Source: Rotaria sp. Silwood1 (taxonomy: Eukaryota > Rotifera > Eurotatoria > Philodinida > Philodinidae). From it: a stretch of DNA of 64,000 nt. Under the pieces are notes generated by a model that saw only the letters and a list, made by a program, of their open reading frames with translations, searched no databases and was not told where the DNA came from. The stretch lies in the NCBI GenBank assembly GCA_905250075.1, contig CAJNOP010000650.1, positions 56,820 through 120,819 on the forward strand, in the 5' to 3' direction. Below are positions 25,041 through 36,909 of the stretch, one piece after another (the first letter of the stretch is position 1; each line of letters begins with the position of its first letter). Position numbers and translations under genes: made by a program.

Positions 25041-25531
25041 CTGAACATTTATTTAACAACAAATAAGGCTTGATATCATAGATAACGGCAACCTATTTAT
25101 ATGTCGATGTATAAATATTAACAAGTAGTGCGTTTAGGTGAGAATGTCTAAATTCTTTTTTCATGATATTATCTCATTATGGTAACTTCAATTGTCAACT
25201 TATATCGTACAATTTCTTGTTTAACTAATTCCTGTGAAAATGTTGAAATATATTTTATGCGATTGGTCATCTTTTTTGTAAATATTATATCTTAGAGATA
25301 AAACACTGATACAAATTAGATTTTTGCTAATTGGTAACTGAAGAAATTCTGTATAGACAATGTATAAGAAGTTTTTATTAATATCTTGTGTGCTGCATTT
25401 TTTTACATTGTTTTCTGAAAAAAATAGCGATACCATAGTGGATAAAAGGTTAATATTAAAATATTAAAAAGAATTTATTGTTCATGATTATTTTATTAAT
25501 TTAATTAAAAACTTGAAATTTATTTTCAAAT

Positions 25532-26053
25532 TTAATTGTCTAAATCACGAAATCCTTTTCCATTGGTAACCTCGCGTGCAACTTGTTTTATTTTTTTATG
25601 AATTGTTGCTGCCAAATGTTGTTGTACGCGTTGAGCTGTTTTATCAGCTTTCTTTGCTGTTTGCAGACCTTTAATAAAAGTTTCACAATCATTACGTAAT
25701 AATTCTTGGTTGGCAGTATTCTTGAGATATGCAATAAAATTAGCTGATTGTAATTTTAAGATTGAATCGTATGATGAATTTGCTTGAAGAACATCGATAA
25801 CTGAAAGTATGTCCGTTAGGTAAATTTGTGCTAGTGTATTATTTGAACAAAATTTTGAAAATTTTTCATTTATTTTGAATGGTTTATGATCCAAACGTGG
25901 TAGATCCTTTCGTTTCCAATGCGATCGATCTTTATCCTGACGAGCTAATGTCAGGCTTATAGCAAAGCATACCTATAAAAAAATAAAAATAAAACTTTTG
26001 CATGTTACATAATGGGAATTAGTTACCAAGAAAAAGAAGAGTAACTTGCACAT
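25532..26053 (-). CDS. small secreted protein, family copy A (155 aa), two exons
   Basis: Exon 1 is 26053-26027 (exactly 27 bp, nine codons) and exon 2 is 25972-25532, joined by a 54-bp phase-0 intron. Residues 1-19 form a signal peptide (LLFFFLVCFAISLTLA). The mature protein is mostly helical, with two cysteines (KFCSNN and NDCETF) and a lysine-rich C-terminus. I do not recognise a database family. It is a clear tandem paralogue of the gene at 27515-28038: the two share blocks such as YL-x2-(I/M)LS-(V/L)I-x3-QAN-S-Y-(D/N)-S, KTA-x-AD-K and the position of both cysteines. Gene structure is identical, so the pair arose by duplication after the intron existed. Role unknown; secretion is the only firm inference. 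Confidence 0.8.
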
Positions 26054-27514
26054 TTCAAAAATGTTCTAGTCGACTGGAATATAATCTATTTTTATATAGC
26101 ATAATATACATGTTGTATTTAGTTTTTTTTTTCATAAAATTCATGATTTTCTTTAATGCTGATAAAAGAATTGAGAATCAATATGACGAGAACAAATATA
26201 GAATGAGTAAATTTACTTTTGTCTTAATTTTTTGAATATTTTATTTGAAGGCATACAATAAATTGATCAAAGAATCATATTTTATAGTTATTCGTCGAGG
26301 TACTATTTAAAGAACGTGTTCAGATTGGTGACGCATATTCATATTTGTCACCAGAACAATTTATTAAAATAATATTTAGGGCCCAATAAAAAAAACATGT
26401 CCCATAGACTCGATATACAAAAGTTTTCTTTTCTCTTGGTGAATTATTATTTTAAAAAAATGATTGATGTTTTTAATGCTTGTGCAACATGAAAACAACT
26501 ACCATTGTTAATCAATATTTTCTTTTTCCATATGGTAATAATAGAATAAGCTGCAAAAAAAAGTCCGAGTGCGAACAGACTGAACTATGATTACATTATA
26601 TTTTCATTTGGTTAGCGATGTTTCATCAAGCTAAAGATCTTTTATCATTATTAAACATATTATGGATTCAGAAAACATTCAAAGAGTTTTCCCGTTGGAA
26701 TAACATTGCTTCATAATTGTATTTTAGCTTCATAAGTAATTCACGTTGTTTTTTTTTACGACATTATACCTGTTTGTATTTTGTGATACTTCTCTTACAA
26801 AATGTAGTTTTTTGTTGAGATAAAGGAACAAAAGCATACAATTTCATTGAAAACTGTCGCTAACAAATATCTGCTGTAGAAAGACCGAAAAGAAAAGTAT
26901 TATAAAAAGGATGTCTCCTGTAAATGTTGATTTAATCTCTATCACTCATTATTCTATTGGTCTGATACTAAAACTATCAATAACGGTCATGAGTAATACT
27001 GAATAGAGAAGAACTGCAATGATCTGGAAAATAATTTTATACAACTGAAAATATATTATGATGGTTTTACAAGTGTCATGGAATATTTAGATGATTTTTT
27101 TATATACATTTATTAAACAGAAAAATGATACTCTTATTTGTCTTTTTTTAAATCTTGACTTGGGTATGATTTATATTATAATCTTCGTGCTATATACCAA
27201 AAATTAAGAATGTTTTGCTAGTTGAAGCTCTTCGTCTTTGCTCAATGCGCCTAGAATATTCTATTAAACATCAAATAGTTCCTGCTAGAGATTCTAAGAA
27301 TACTAAATAATGCTGCATATGAACGTGTGACAATGTTATGGACAACTATTTCAATCTATCAAACAATTCAAACAAAACATCTAGAATTGATACAGTTGTT
27401 TTCTTCATCACAACAAACTGACGTTTATATATGCCAAATGTACATGAAAAATCTTTTATCATTTTCTTTTTATTTTCGTTTTTCTTTGTTCTTATAAGCA
27501 AAACTGATAAAAAT
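26054..27514. other. spacer between the two secreted-protein paralogues; no gene seen
   Basis: AT-rich, with no supported open frame. It separates two same-strand paralogues, so it includes the promoter of copy A and the 3' flank of copy B. Confidence 0.5.
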
Positions 27515-28038
27515 TTAAAAGCGATGTTCCTTGCTTTCACTGCTATCTAATTCACTAGGCGGTTTGAGTCCAGTAGCATTAAGAGCAGCTTGTTTGAATT
27601 GTCTTCGAATATCAGAAGCAATTTGGTCTCTTGCTTGTGCAGCTACTTTGTCTGCTAACTTGGCTGTCTTCAAATTAGTCATAAAAGCAGTACAGTTTGT
27701 CGATAACAAAGCTTGATTTGTTGTATTTTGAAAATATGAAACAACATTGGCCATTTCGGTTTGTAAAACTGAATTATACAATGAATTTGCTTGAAAAGTA
27801 TTAATAAGAGAAAGCATTTGAGAAAGATATGATTCGGCTATTGTAGTATTTTCACAGATGTTTGCTGGGGAATGCGCACGGAAAGATTGACCAAGACCAA
27901 AAAACGACAAAATAAAATCACCAGGATGAGAATGAGCCAACGTCAATCCAATGACGAAATATAGCTAAAAAAGAACAATATATTATCTTGAATGGCAATT
28001 CAATAGCTTACCACAGCGATAGATAAAGATTTTTTCAT
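27515..28038 (-). CDS. small secreted protein, family copy B (158 aa), two exons
   Basis: Exon 1 is 28038-28012 (27 bp) and exon 2 is 27964-27515, with a 47-bp phase-0 intron, the same architecture as copy A. Residues 1-20 form a signal peptide (KKSLSIAVLYFVIGLTLA). The mature region has two cysteines (ANICENT and TNCTAF), many alanines and amphipathic helices, N-glycosylation sequons, and an acidic C-terminal tail (LDSSESKEH). It is less basic than copy A and carries NTT and NCT sequons that copy A lacks, suggesting the two have diverged in surface properties. No known domain recognised. Likely a secreted helical protein, perhaps taxon-restricted. Confidence 0.8.
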
Positions 28039-28850
28039 GATTATTTTCAATTATGTTGTGAATAGTGAAGTTGCCCTGTTTTTATAGTAGTATTGGATGA
28101 TAACCTAAGAAAAAGTTTGCACTTTTTCTTAATAAGATGCAGCAAATGCTGCAAAATTTATAATATCTTAAATAGTAATACATATTCACTTTTGCATTAG
28201 AACAAAAGCGCGACAGATGTTCACGAAATTATTCAAAACATTATTGATGAAAAAAAAGAACGCAAAATGTTTGCCTAAACTTATTCAACTTCTGATAGAA
28301 TGATGATATGCATGTATGAGAAAATATTTTGATCAATTACTTATAAATATTGAATGATATCATTTAACTTCTTTATTTAATAAATGAACAACAATATATT
28401 TGTCTATTAGATTGATTTATATTCGAATGACACTCGAGTGAATCATTGAAGGGTCCATTTTGGTATCAAAATTATCTTTAAATGACATGAACCGATTGTG
28501 ATAAAATATTATGTGATACAAACAAGTGATCGACCATTGTTTTCATCCTCTTACATTAATGTACGACGCAATATGTGTCAAAAAAAAATTAGAAAACTAA
28601 TTCTTTGATACTCTAGTTTATCATATAATCACAGATAGTCGCAGGCGTAAGTTTAGGAGGCCAAAAAAGTGAGCTCCAAACTATCTAAACTTCAAATTTG
28701 GAACTCACTTACGTACCCACATTTTACCAATAGTACCCAGTCTATGTTTTATGAAATATAATACTAAGAAAATATCTGATTATAAAGAGATGATAATCAA
28801 TTAATTAGTACTCAAATAATTACCACACGGGTGAGAGATCGCACTTCTAA
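28039..28850. other. intergenic, no gene seen
   Basis: Upstream flank of secreted-protein copy B. AT-rich, with no supported open frame. Confidence 0.5.
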
Positions 28851-28907
28851 GGGCGTGGGTGTGGGTTTATATCTTCTCTTCACTATACTCCCACACCCAC
28901 ACCCAAC
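28851..28907. repeat. telomere-type hairpin module abutting a gene remnant
   Basis: The G-arm GGGCGTGGGTGTGGG is followed by a loop with ATCTTCTCTTCAC and the C-arm CCCACACCCACACCCAA. USP-like coding sequence begins within a few bases of the C-arm. Confidence 0.78.
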
Positions 28908-30328
28908 TGCAGAATCATATGCTCAAAGAATAGAAGAATTATCTACAACATTCACCTTTGGTCACCAAGCGGATTCACCGGAATTTCTACTGTTTCTATT
29001 TGATCATCTTATTTTGTGTTTGAAAACCGATGAAGTTGTGGTGAATAGAAATTCATGTATAAATCCTATTCAACATATATTTGGTATAAATATACTGTCG
29101 ACAATTACAGGCAAAGTTTCTTCTAATCAATCATCTGTTGAAACTTGAGAAAATATTTTGTCTTTGCAAATAGCTTCACATTCAACTTTTATTGAAAGTC
29201 TTTCAGCATATTTCTGCACAGAAGAATTAGAAAATGGTGATTTATATGAATGTTTTCATTGTAGAAAACAAGTACCAGCAAGGAAAACCTGGAAAATTAT
29301 TCAACAATTACCTACTGTTTTTGTTTCATTTAAAACGATTTCATTATGATTTAAGGCTACAGGTAACTCGAAAAATTCATAAATTTATGATTTTCTGGAA
29401 ATACTTACTCTTGATTCGTATTTTGATAAAAGTAATATAGAAATCAAACAAAGAGAATGATGAAGATCATAGTTATGTATATCAGTTAAATAGTGCAGTT
29501 GTATATGTAGGTAATTATGCAACCAGTGGTCATGTTTTTGCTTATGTTCTTTCACCTGATAGAAATTGATACAAAAATGATGATGATGAATTAGTAACAC
29601 CAGTTAAATTAGAGTCTGTACTGGGTGATGAAAACGCCTACATCTTATGTTATAGTAAAGTACCCAAGAGTTTAATGTATGCATCTGATAAAGAGACGCT
29701 ATCGTCTCCCTCACATTCATGGTCTATTGTGATTTCATCGATTTTAATGCATGCATGTCATACTTTTACTGAAGTTAACAATAATAGTCATAGAATTGTA
29801 AGAAAAATGCTTTCTTTCGTTAGTATACATAGTATGTTCATATCTTATTAGGCAAATTTATTAGAAGAAAAGAGTCTCATTTCTTCCAACGACTGTTTGA
29901 AGCATGAATATAATAATGATAACTTACTTTCAAATGAATATCCTTCGATTTTGAATGAAGGTAAGTTTGGTTTATGCGTTTTCAAACAGTGTTTTTCAAT
30001 TCGGATATATTGTTAGATGATTGCTCGATACAAGAATATTTATCTTCAACATGACCCAGTATCTTTATCAACATTAACAGATACTTCAAGTGAGTAAAAT
30101 GATTAATTGCATATGATATACGGTTTCTTTGTTATTGACATTATTTCAGGTATTCAGCTGAATGAAAATATTTCGGCTGCTGAAATTGGCAATGATTTTG
30201 TCGCTGAGACACCCTCATCATATCAATTTCAACTTCGATCAATTGATCTTGCTAAATTACTACAGATTAGAGCTGGAAAGACAAAGAAGAAAGAAAAATG
30301 GGTTTATTTAATGAATCTGGTACTCTAA
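28908..30328 (+). pseudogene. ubiquitin-specific protease (USP, peptidase C19) pseudogene, 5' truncated
   Basis: Pieces of a USP catalytic domain appear in order across all three frames. They are: a QAD-x-PEFLLFLFDHLI helix; INPIQHIFGI; FHC-x2-K knuckle remnants; HLKRFHYD in a shifted frame near 29330; and the C-terminal His-box region GNYATSGHVFAYVLSPD followed by NDDDELV and NAYILCYSK. Damage includes an in-frame TGA near 29146, frameshifts near 29320 and 29400, and TGA where Trp is expected after the His-box segment. The Cys-box end of the domain is missing; the coding remnant starts directly after a telomere-type hairpin. Downstream, three short introns with good GT-AG ends are still visible (29.80-30.15 kb), as is a final exon to 30328. 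In working enzymes this family removes ubiquitin from proteins. This copy cannot encode an active one. Confidence 0.8.
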
Positions 30329-30557
30329 CAAATGCAAAAAGAATTTTTATTTTAAAACAAACTAATATATTGAAAACAATTATTGACCTTTCTTTTCGTG
30401 AGCGAACTCTTTCAAATACTCACTTTTGCTGTTCCGTAATAAGCTACATATTAAAAATACTTTGAATGGATGAGATCTTTTTGAGGAGTACAACTTCTTA
30501 CACAAAACTAAGAAAAAAGAAAACAGCGGGGTGTTCCAACCAAATTTGATAGAAAAT

Positions 30558-30792
30558 CATGGGCGTACCGAGCGGGGGAGGGGGCGAATGGGGTGTTACT
30601 CCCCTTGCTTCTGAAAATTTTGTTTGTTTTTGAACAAGAAAATAGAAAAAAAAAATCTCTTTTCTAGGGGTTATAACTGTTAAACTGATATGAATGGATA
30701 CCTTACTCCCCCTTACTTTCGAAACTTCGAGCTCTTCGAAGATTATACCCCCCCCCCCCCCCCTTTACTCTGGAGACCTCGGTACGCCCCTG
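30558..30792. mobile_element. hAT-like MITE, 235 bp, with 8-bp target duplication
   Basis: The element starts CATGGGCGTACCGAG and ends CTCGGTACGCCCCTG, a 15-bp terminal inverted repeat with one mismatch. TAGAAAAT flanks it on both sides (30550-30557 and 30793-30800), the 8-bp duplication expected of hAT transposition. The interior is G-rich on the left and C-rich on the right, including a C-run near 30748-30763. No coding capacity. Confidence 0.82.
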
Positions 30793-30800
30793 TAGAAAAT

Positions 30801-32822
30801 CGTAAAATATTCTGTTGTTTATAATAGTCATAATTAGACGTGAAATAATTTTGTAAAATGACGCATTCAGTCAAAAAGAAGCGTCATATTATAATGTCTA
30901 TTTGTTAAATACCAGATTTTTTCATACAAAAGTTTGATTTCATGAGCTGCACGACTAAGTGAAAAACTTTACTAAAGATCTTTCGAGTTGTAAAAAGACT
31001 TGTAATAAAAGAAACAACATTCCTCAAACTATAAGGATTCGATATTAAGCATCATACTTAAAAAGATTTATAGCAATCTAGACAATGATTAGATTGGAAT
31101 ACATAAAAAAAATACCTGAGGAAAAGTATTTCCTAGACACAAGATCATTTTCATTAATATAATTCTTACATATTCGAATACAATCTAAACACAAACCTAA
31201 ACAAAATCTATCATGTGGAGACTATCATCGATCACATAAATCGAAACATGCTATATACTTTCAAGGAACAAAATCAGAATTTTTTCTCAAGAATTATATT
31301 GCCACAGTTGTCTGGTATGATCAAAAAAAGAATGAAAAAGACTTTATATAGGATCGAAAAGTCTTTTTCAATGATTTTGAAATCTTCGAAGTCGCCATGT
31401 ATGTCTATCCCATGCTTAGTGAGATAGCCTGATAAAAAAGCAGCAGACTATGAATTTACAATTGCTAACAACGGTTTTACGAATTGCACTTATGTTGCAT
31501 ACAGCTCTGCACAAGCTATATTATAGCGTGTTCACTAGTTAAAAAATACATATGAGATGACTTGAAGAATTTTATTATTCCATCAATGCTGATCATTTAT
31601 CCGTCCCATTCGCATGCACACTAAGTTAAAATGTGCCTTAATAAACGGTGTGGCTGTGATGGTGGGTGTGGATTTGTGATTGAGTTTTCAGTTCGATCAC
31701 AGCCATATTCAAACCTACACTCTTTCGAAATCAGTCTCATATTAAACTTCCAATCACTAATCTATTTGTAAGAGTACTTCATCTGCTGAATACTACAGCT
31801 CAGCTCCTTGAAATAGAAACAGCTCTCTTTACACAATAGATATTTTATTTTTTGAACAAATCTTCGAACTTTTTCAATAAATATAAGCGAATTTTCCTTT
31901 TGAAAATTGTTTATGAAGGAAATAATGAAGATACGTACATTCCATTTTTGGACTTTATTTGATTTTCTCAATAACGAAAGTGTCATTAAGTCACTCAATC
32001 TTGTCCGTGAACTGTAAGCAACATATACCATACGCTTCGCTAACGTTTGTTGATTATACAATGACGATTTAATCAACCGAAAAAGAACAAAAGGTCTTAT
32101 TAAAGATCCTTGATCCAAGATACTTTCTTATCCAAAAACTATAATCAATTAGAAAAAGCATTTAGTTATGTGCACATATTCGGATTCTTGTTTTCATGTA
32201 GATGAAACATAAAAAAATGAGACGTGGCAGTAGTCTAATGCATGTCGTAGACTATTGAATTCGTATGAAGAATGTACCATTTGTGCGAATAGCTGATGTG
32301 TCTATCATGTTTATACTTAATGGTAGACACACACAAATCTCTTGCGTATTCTATGAAGGAAAAAATGTCACCTATACTTTTCGAAAGAATAGATAATTCG
32401 TTAATTACAAACATCTCATACTTGCGAATAGTTTTTTCAAGACAAAAATAACGACATCACGTTACATTTTTCTGCTTTTAAATAGTAGCAGATAAGCATC
32501 ATAGAGTCATTTTTAATGCTAAAGTTCAACAATTATTAATCTGACAAAGCAAAACTATGTTCAAACTTGATGTCTATTTATTCTTTAATCAAAAACAATA
32601 GTCGGTAAAATAATCCTTGTTTTATTTCAATCTTTAATTTTCAAAGCGGTTAAATAATTACATTGAATTCTTGTTCATCATAAAATCGCATTTTATTTAT
32701 TTCAAAATTTCATTTCATCGAATAAAAAACAAGTTAATTTATATATACAACAAAACATGTTCTTTCATTATTGTTTAAACCAAAATAAAAAAAAGAAAAC
32801 AAATGAGTTAATTTTTTTTTTC
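30801..32822. other. intergenic with one hairpin; no gene seen
   Basis: Apart from the hairpin at 31647-31722 and a short inverted repeat near 31339-31376 (AAAAAGACTTT facing AAAGTCTTTTT-like sequence), nothing is supported. The 118-codon frame at 31762-32118 has no domain. Confidence 0.45.
31647..31722. repeat. degenerate telomere-type hairpin
   Basis: GGTGTGGCTGTGATGGTGGG-type G-arm, a loop, then GATCACAGCCATATTC and CCTACACTC on the C side. GGCTGTGAT and ATCACAGCC pair exactly. Confidence 0.55.
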
Positions 32823-35800
32823 TTATTCACTCATATCTGTATCAATGGATGTATCAGCTAGTTGATGAGTAGCAACCATCATTTTCATTTCATTAATTAA
32901 ATCATTTAATGAAAGTGAATTTTCTCTTGTATTTTCACTTGGTAATGAACAAAGTGTTGTTTGTAAAGCAGTTAAACATTCCATTAATATTGACTTAGTA
33001 ATATTACCCTTAAAAAAAATTAATTAAAGAATTTTAATTTTGTTTTTAAATAAATTCAATATACTTGTTGAAAAATACGTGTAATAAATTTAAATGTAAG
33101 TCGACTAATATTTCGACAAATAGTTTCTTCATCATTTTCTTCATCATTAATTAGCATTTTTGTTCGTTGTCGATTAATATGAAGAATAAAAAGTGAACGA
33201 AGTAATTGAAGAATTACAAGAATCGATGTTATTTGTGAATCTAATTTAAACAGCAAAAATAAAATGTAGTATTAATTAAAAAAATCAAAAAAAAAAAGAA
33301 AAATTTAGCTTTTCTTTTTATTTACTATCAAAAATTTTTGTTTCAATATAATATTCAATACCAGATATATTTGAAAGAATTGTTGAAATTTTAGAATTAT
33401 TTTCTATTGCATGTATTAAACAAGCTGTTGTTTCTTCACTTACATTTAACTACAATAAATCTTTAGATTAATAATGAAAAACATAATTCATTTAGATTAA
33501 TAAAAAAATGAGAGAAACTATGGACAATAATGAGTTTTTTTTTCATTACTTTTGTTACCATTTATTAACTGAATTGATTTTAAACATTACACTAGAGAGA
33601 TCATATTTTTGAACAAAGAAACTAAGAGTGTCGTTTGAAACTCTGAATAACCTAACCAACAATAACTTTAGAAATGCGAATTCAGTCTTCGTAGAAGTAA
33701 CATCACCCAATCTCCACGTTAGATATAACTCTATTGAATCTGTGATCCGTGAGTTCTTCTCCAAGAAAATTGAATGATCCAAAAGAGCTTATCTTTTTAA
33801 GACTATATCCAATATATGGTTTTTTTCTTCCATGTTTTACAACGAGATGTTATTCATGTAGAGTCTGTAACGTTTTCATGATAATGTTTGTTTTGCTCTG
33901 TGAGCAAGATTGCCCATGCTTATTAGCAGTAAAGGTTGGAAGATAAAGATGCAGAAGAAAATATTTTCCTTTTCGGAGTGCTAGAAGTAGTGATCGCTAC
34001 AAGAAGAACAAAATCCTCCTACAAGGGCGTCTCTCCGCAATCCTATTCATCTCAATTCCTATCCTATTTATTTAGATCGTGTTCTAGTATTTTTTTTTTC
34101 TTCTTCAAAAAACCAGCTAAGTGGAAATCACTATGTTTAATAAAAATTTTTTTAACCTGAAATATGTTCATATAAACATGGATAATATAAGGCCATATTG
34201 TTGTTGATTGAAATTGATCTTCATTCATCTGAATAACACTTAAAAGATAATTTAAAGCTAATTTTTGTGTTCGATTATTATCTTGAAATATTCCACTTGA
34301 CCAATGATATATCATTTTTGTTGAAAATATTTCTGGATAAATTCTATGGTTAATCATAAAATATTTGTTTTTTTTTTATTTTTCATCAAATAGAATACTT
34401 ACGTTAATATATCATTAATTAATTTATATATTGATGATGTATTTGGTACAGATAAAAGTTCAAATTCATCAGATGAAATTTTTATTAATAAATGATGAAT
34501 ATATTGACGAATGGATTCTTTATCAAATTCATTATGAGTTAATAATGTTCGAAAAACTCGAATCGAATTATTAAAATCAGATTTATCATCCTATATATAT
34601 ATATCGAAGCAAAAAAAATCACGATTTCTTACAAAAAAAGAAAAAATATTTTCTAATCAACCTGTGAAACAATCGAATAGATACATTCATCAAAAACTTC
34701 TTTAGATATCCATGAATTTGGCCATATTTCACATAATTCAATTAATGCTTGAAATGCCATATGACCAATTTGTGATTCAGAATCACTTAAATTGAAAAGA
34801 AATCAAAAAAAAATTCAAATAGAATAAAGAAACTTACGAAAGACGAGGAACAATTGCTTTGGTGAAAATCATTGATACAAATTCAAATATTTTTGTTGCA
34901 TCCTAAATAAATGATCTTATCTGATGATGTACTAGAATATTGTGGTATCGAACTCGAAATTCATCATATAGTCAATGGGAGAGTTGAGCCTACTTCCTAC
35001 AATCCTTTTCTGATTACACCATTAGAATACATTATTCAAGATCGAATGGAGATCTTCATTTAAAAGTTAGAAATAATACTTGTAGTGCATATCTTGATAA
35101 ATATAAGAAATTCAGTTAGATGAAAATTATAAATTCATATCGATGCAAGACAATGTCCAACATGAGCATAATTTTTTCGACTCGATCTGATCCAATCTGA
35201 CCCACACACTAGTACAGGGTAGTGTTTATGAAAAATAATTCATAAAAGTAAGTATTCAAACGGCTTTTTACACAAGATGTTTAATCGTAGAAAAAAAATT
35301 AAACTAACGAGAGAACCGCCCGAAGTGATTCACCGCTTTTAAGCTCATATTTTGAGCATATAGAGGGGACCTCTAGGCTAGAATAATCCTAAAAGGATTC
35401 GGACCCATTGGCGTCCGCTATAGAGTTATAGCAATATTAATTTAATTTTAGCCTAGAGCATGGTATGCACAAAAAAAGAGACTGATCATATTTCGACCTG
35501 AAATTTTGTCTATAGATAGGTCTACTCGTAACTAGAATGTCCTGAAAATTTCAGCTTAAAAGAATGTTTCTTTCACGAAATGTTGAATGTCGAGAAAACA
35601 TGAGATATTAATACATTTTTTATGAGATCTGAATGACTTTAGAAAAATCAACATGTCGCGAAGGAAATATTCTTTTGAACTGAAATTTTTCGAACATTCT
35701 AATTACAATTAGACCTATCTGTGAACAAAATTTCAGGTCGAAATATCTTCAGTTTCTTTGTGTGCACATACCGTGCCATAGCCTAAAACTAAAGTAAAAT

Positions 35801-36909
35801 GCCTATAACTCTGTAACGGAGGCCTATGGGGGGCCCGAACCCTTTTAGGATTATTCTAGTCTAGAAAACTCCTCTATATGCCCAAAATATGAGCTTAAAA
35901 GCGATGAATCACTTCGGACGGTTACCTCGTAAGCTCTAAATTCTATTAACTAGAATATTCAATTAATGATTGAATGTCCTCTACCTTATGTCCAATAAAA
36001 GGTGAAATTTTTCCTGGTTTATTTCTTCTTCCATGTGCAACAGTTGTAATTAAACCACGAAGAATAGCTTCAACTACAATAAAATAAAAAGTGTATTGTA
36101 AAATTGAATTGAATATTATCTTACGAGCAAGTAATATTGTAAAACGATATTCAACAATAGTTGATTGAATATCATCAATTAATAAATAAATAATTTTTTT
36201 AAGATTTGTTTCATTATTTATTCGTATAATATCATCAAAACGAAGGCAAGCAAGTGTTGAAAAAAATGCTTCAAAACGTTTATAATTTTTTTCTACTTCT
36301 TCATCTTTTAATGTTAAATTCATTAAAACTTTTTCACCTGACCAATTCTAAACATTCAAAAAAAATAAAAACAACAACAAATTAACTATTAAATAAATGT
36401 CTTTTTATTTTTCTTGTTGTGCATCGTACTTCTTTAATAATCATATCTTTTTCTTCCCGATTCATATCAATAAATTGTTCAAAATCATATGTTTTAGATA
36501 AACAACCAACACGTAATAGAATAAATGAAAGTATATATGAATTAGCTGCTTCATCATCCATATTATCATAAAGTGCAAGTGTATTTTCAACTAGCTGACT
36601 TGTTGCTAATATCATCTAAAATATTTTTTTTTTGCATATATATTGAAAAAGTAAATAATCTAAAAATGTACTTACAGATTGACCAAGACTTTTTTTATAA
36701 TAAATATTTAAATATTGTTCAACATAAGGATATCGATTTGAAGATTTTTCTGTTGGAATATTAGTTATTGTAGATGTATGTGGTGATGGATTAAAATTTG
36801 ATGTAACAGTAAATTCACCGGATTCACTTGCAAATGATGAAAATGAAGTATTTGTATTATCAGTAGATAAAGAATAATCTTCTTGAGATGATGATGGTGG
36901 TCGAACCAT
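32823..36909 (-). CDS. 11-exon protein of unknown function, alpha-helical (593 aa)
   Basis: Exons: 36909-36676, 36615-36430, 36347-36125, 36073-35985, 34902-34838, 34785-34662, 34590-34403, 34343-34157, 33449-33326, 33240-33065 and 33008-32823. All junctions keep frame, giving 593 residues. The exon-2 donor (GTACGA) and the exon-4 donor (AAG|GTAGAG) are the least certain. The N-terminus (1-55) is Ser/Thr-rich and probably disordered. The rest is a long series of amphipathic helices (for example IGHMAFQALIELCEIWP and LALNYLLSVIQ), resembling an ARM/HEAT-type solenoid, but I recognise no named family. No signal peptide or membrane segment is evident. Most introns are about 50-80 bp; two are enlarged (34903-35984 with a foldback element, and 33450-34156). 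Very A/T-rich codon use, like the kinase and gene 38959. Probably functional. Confidence 0.75.
35308..35929. mobile_element. foldback element (622 bp) in an intron, flanked by TAA
   Basis: Arms of about 300 bp are near-perfect reverse complements. The left starts CGAGAGAACCGCCCGAAGTG; the right ends with the complement of CGAGGTAACCGTCCGAAGTG. Further mirrored blocks include TTTTAAGCTCATATTTTG, AGAATAATCCTAAAAGG, GAGTTATAG and TTTCGACCTGAAATTTTG. TAA flanks both ends, matching the 3-bp TWA duplication of PIF/Harbinger elements. No coding capacity. It lies in the large intron of the 11-exon gene. Confidence 0.82.

Noticed and set aside
34064-34160. Extension of the exon at 34157 into a longer frame, including the poly-T stretch
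   Set aside because: A good donor (TTTCAG|GTTAAA) ends the exon, and the next exon joins in frame. The extension is a Lys/Phe low-complexity readthrough.
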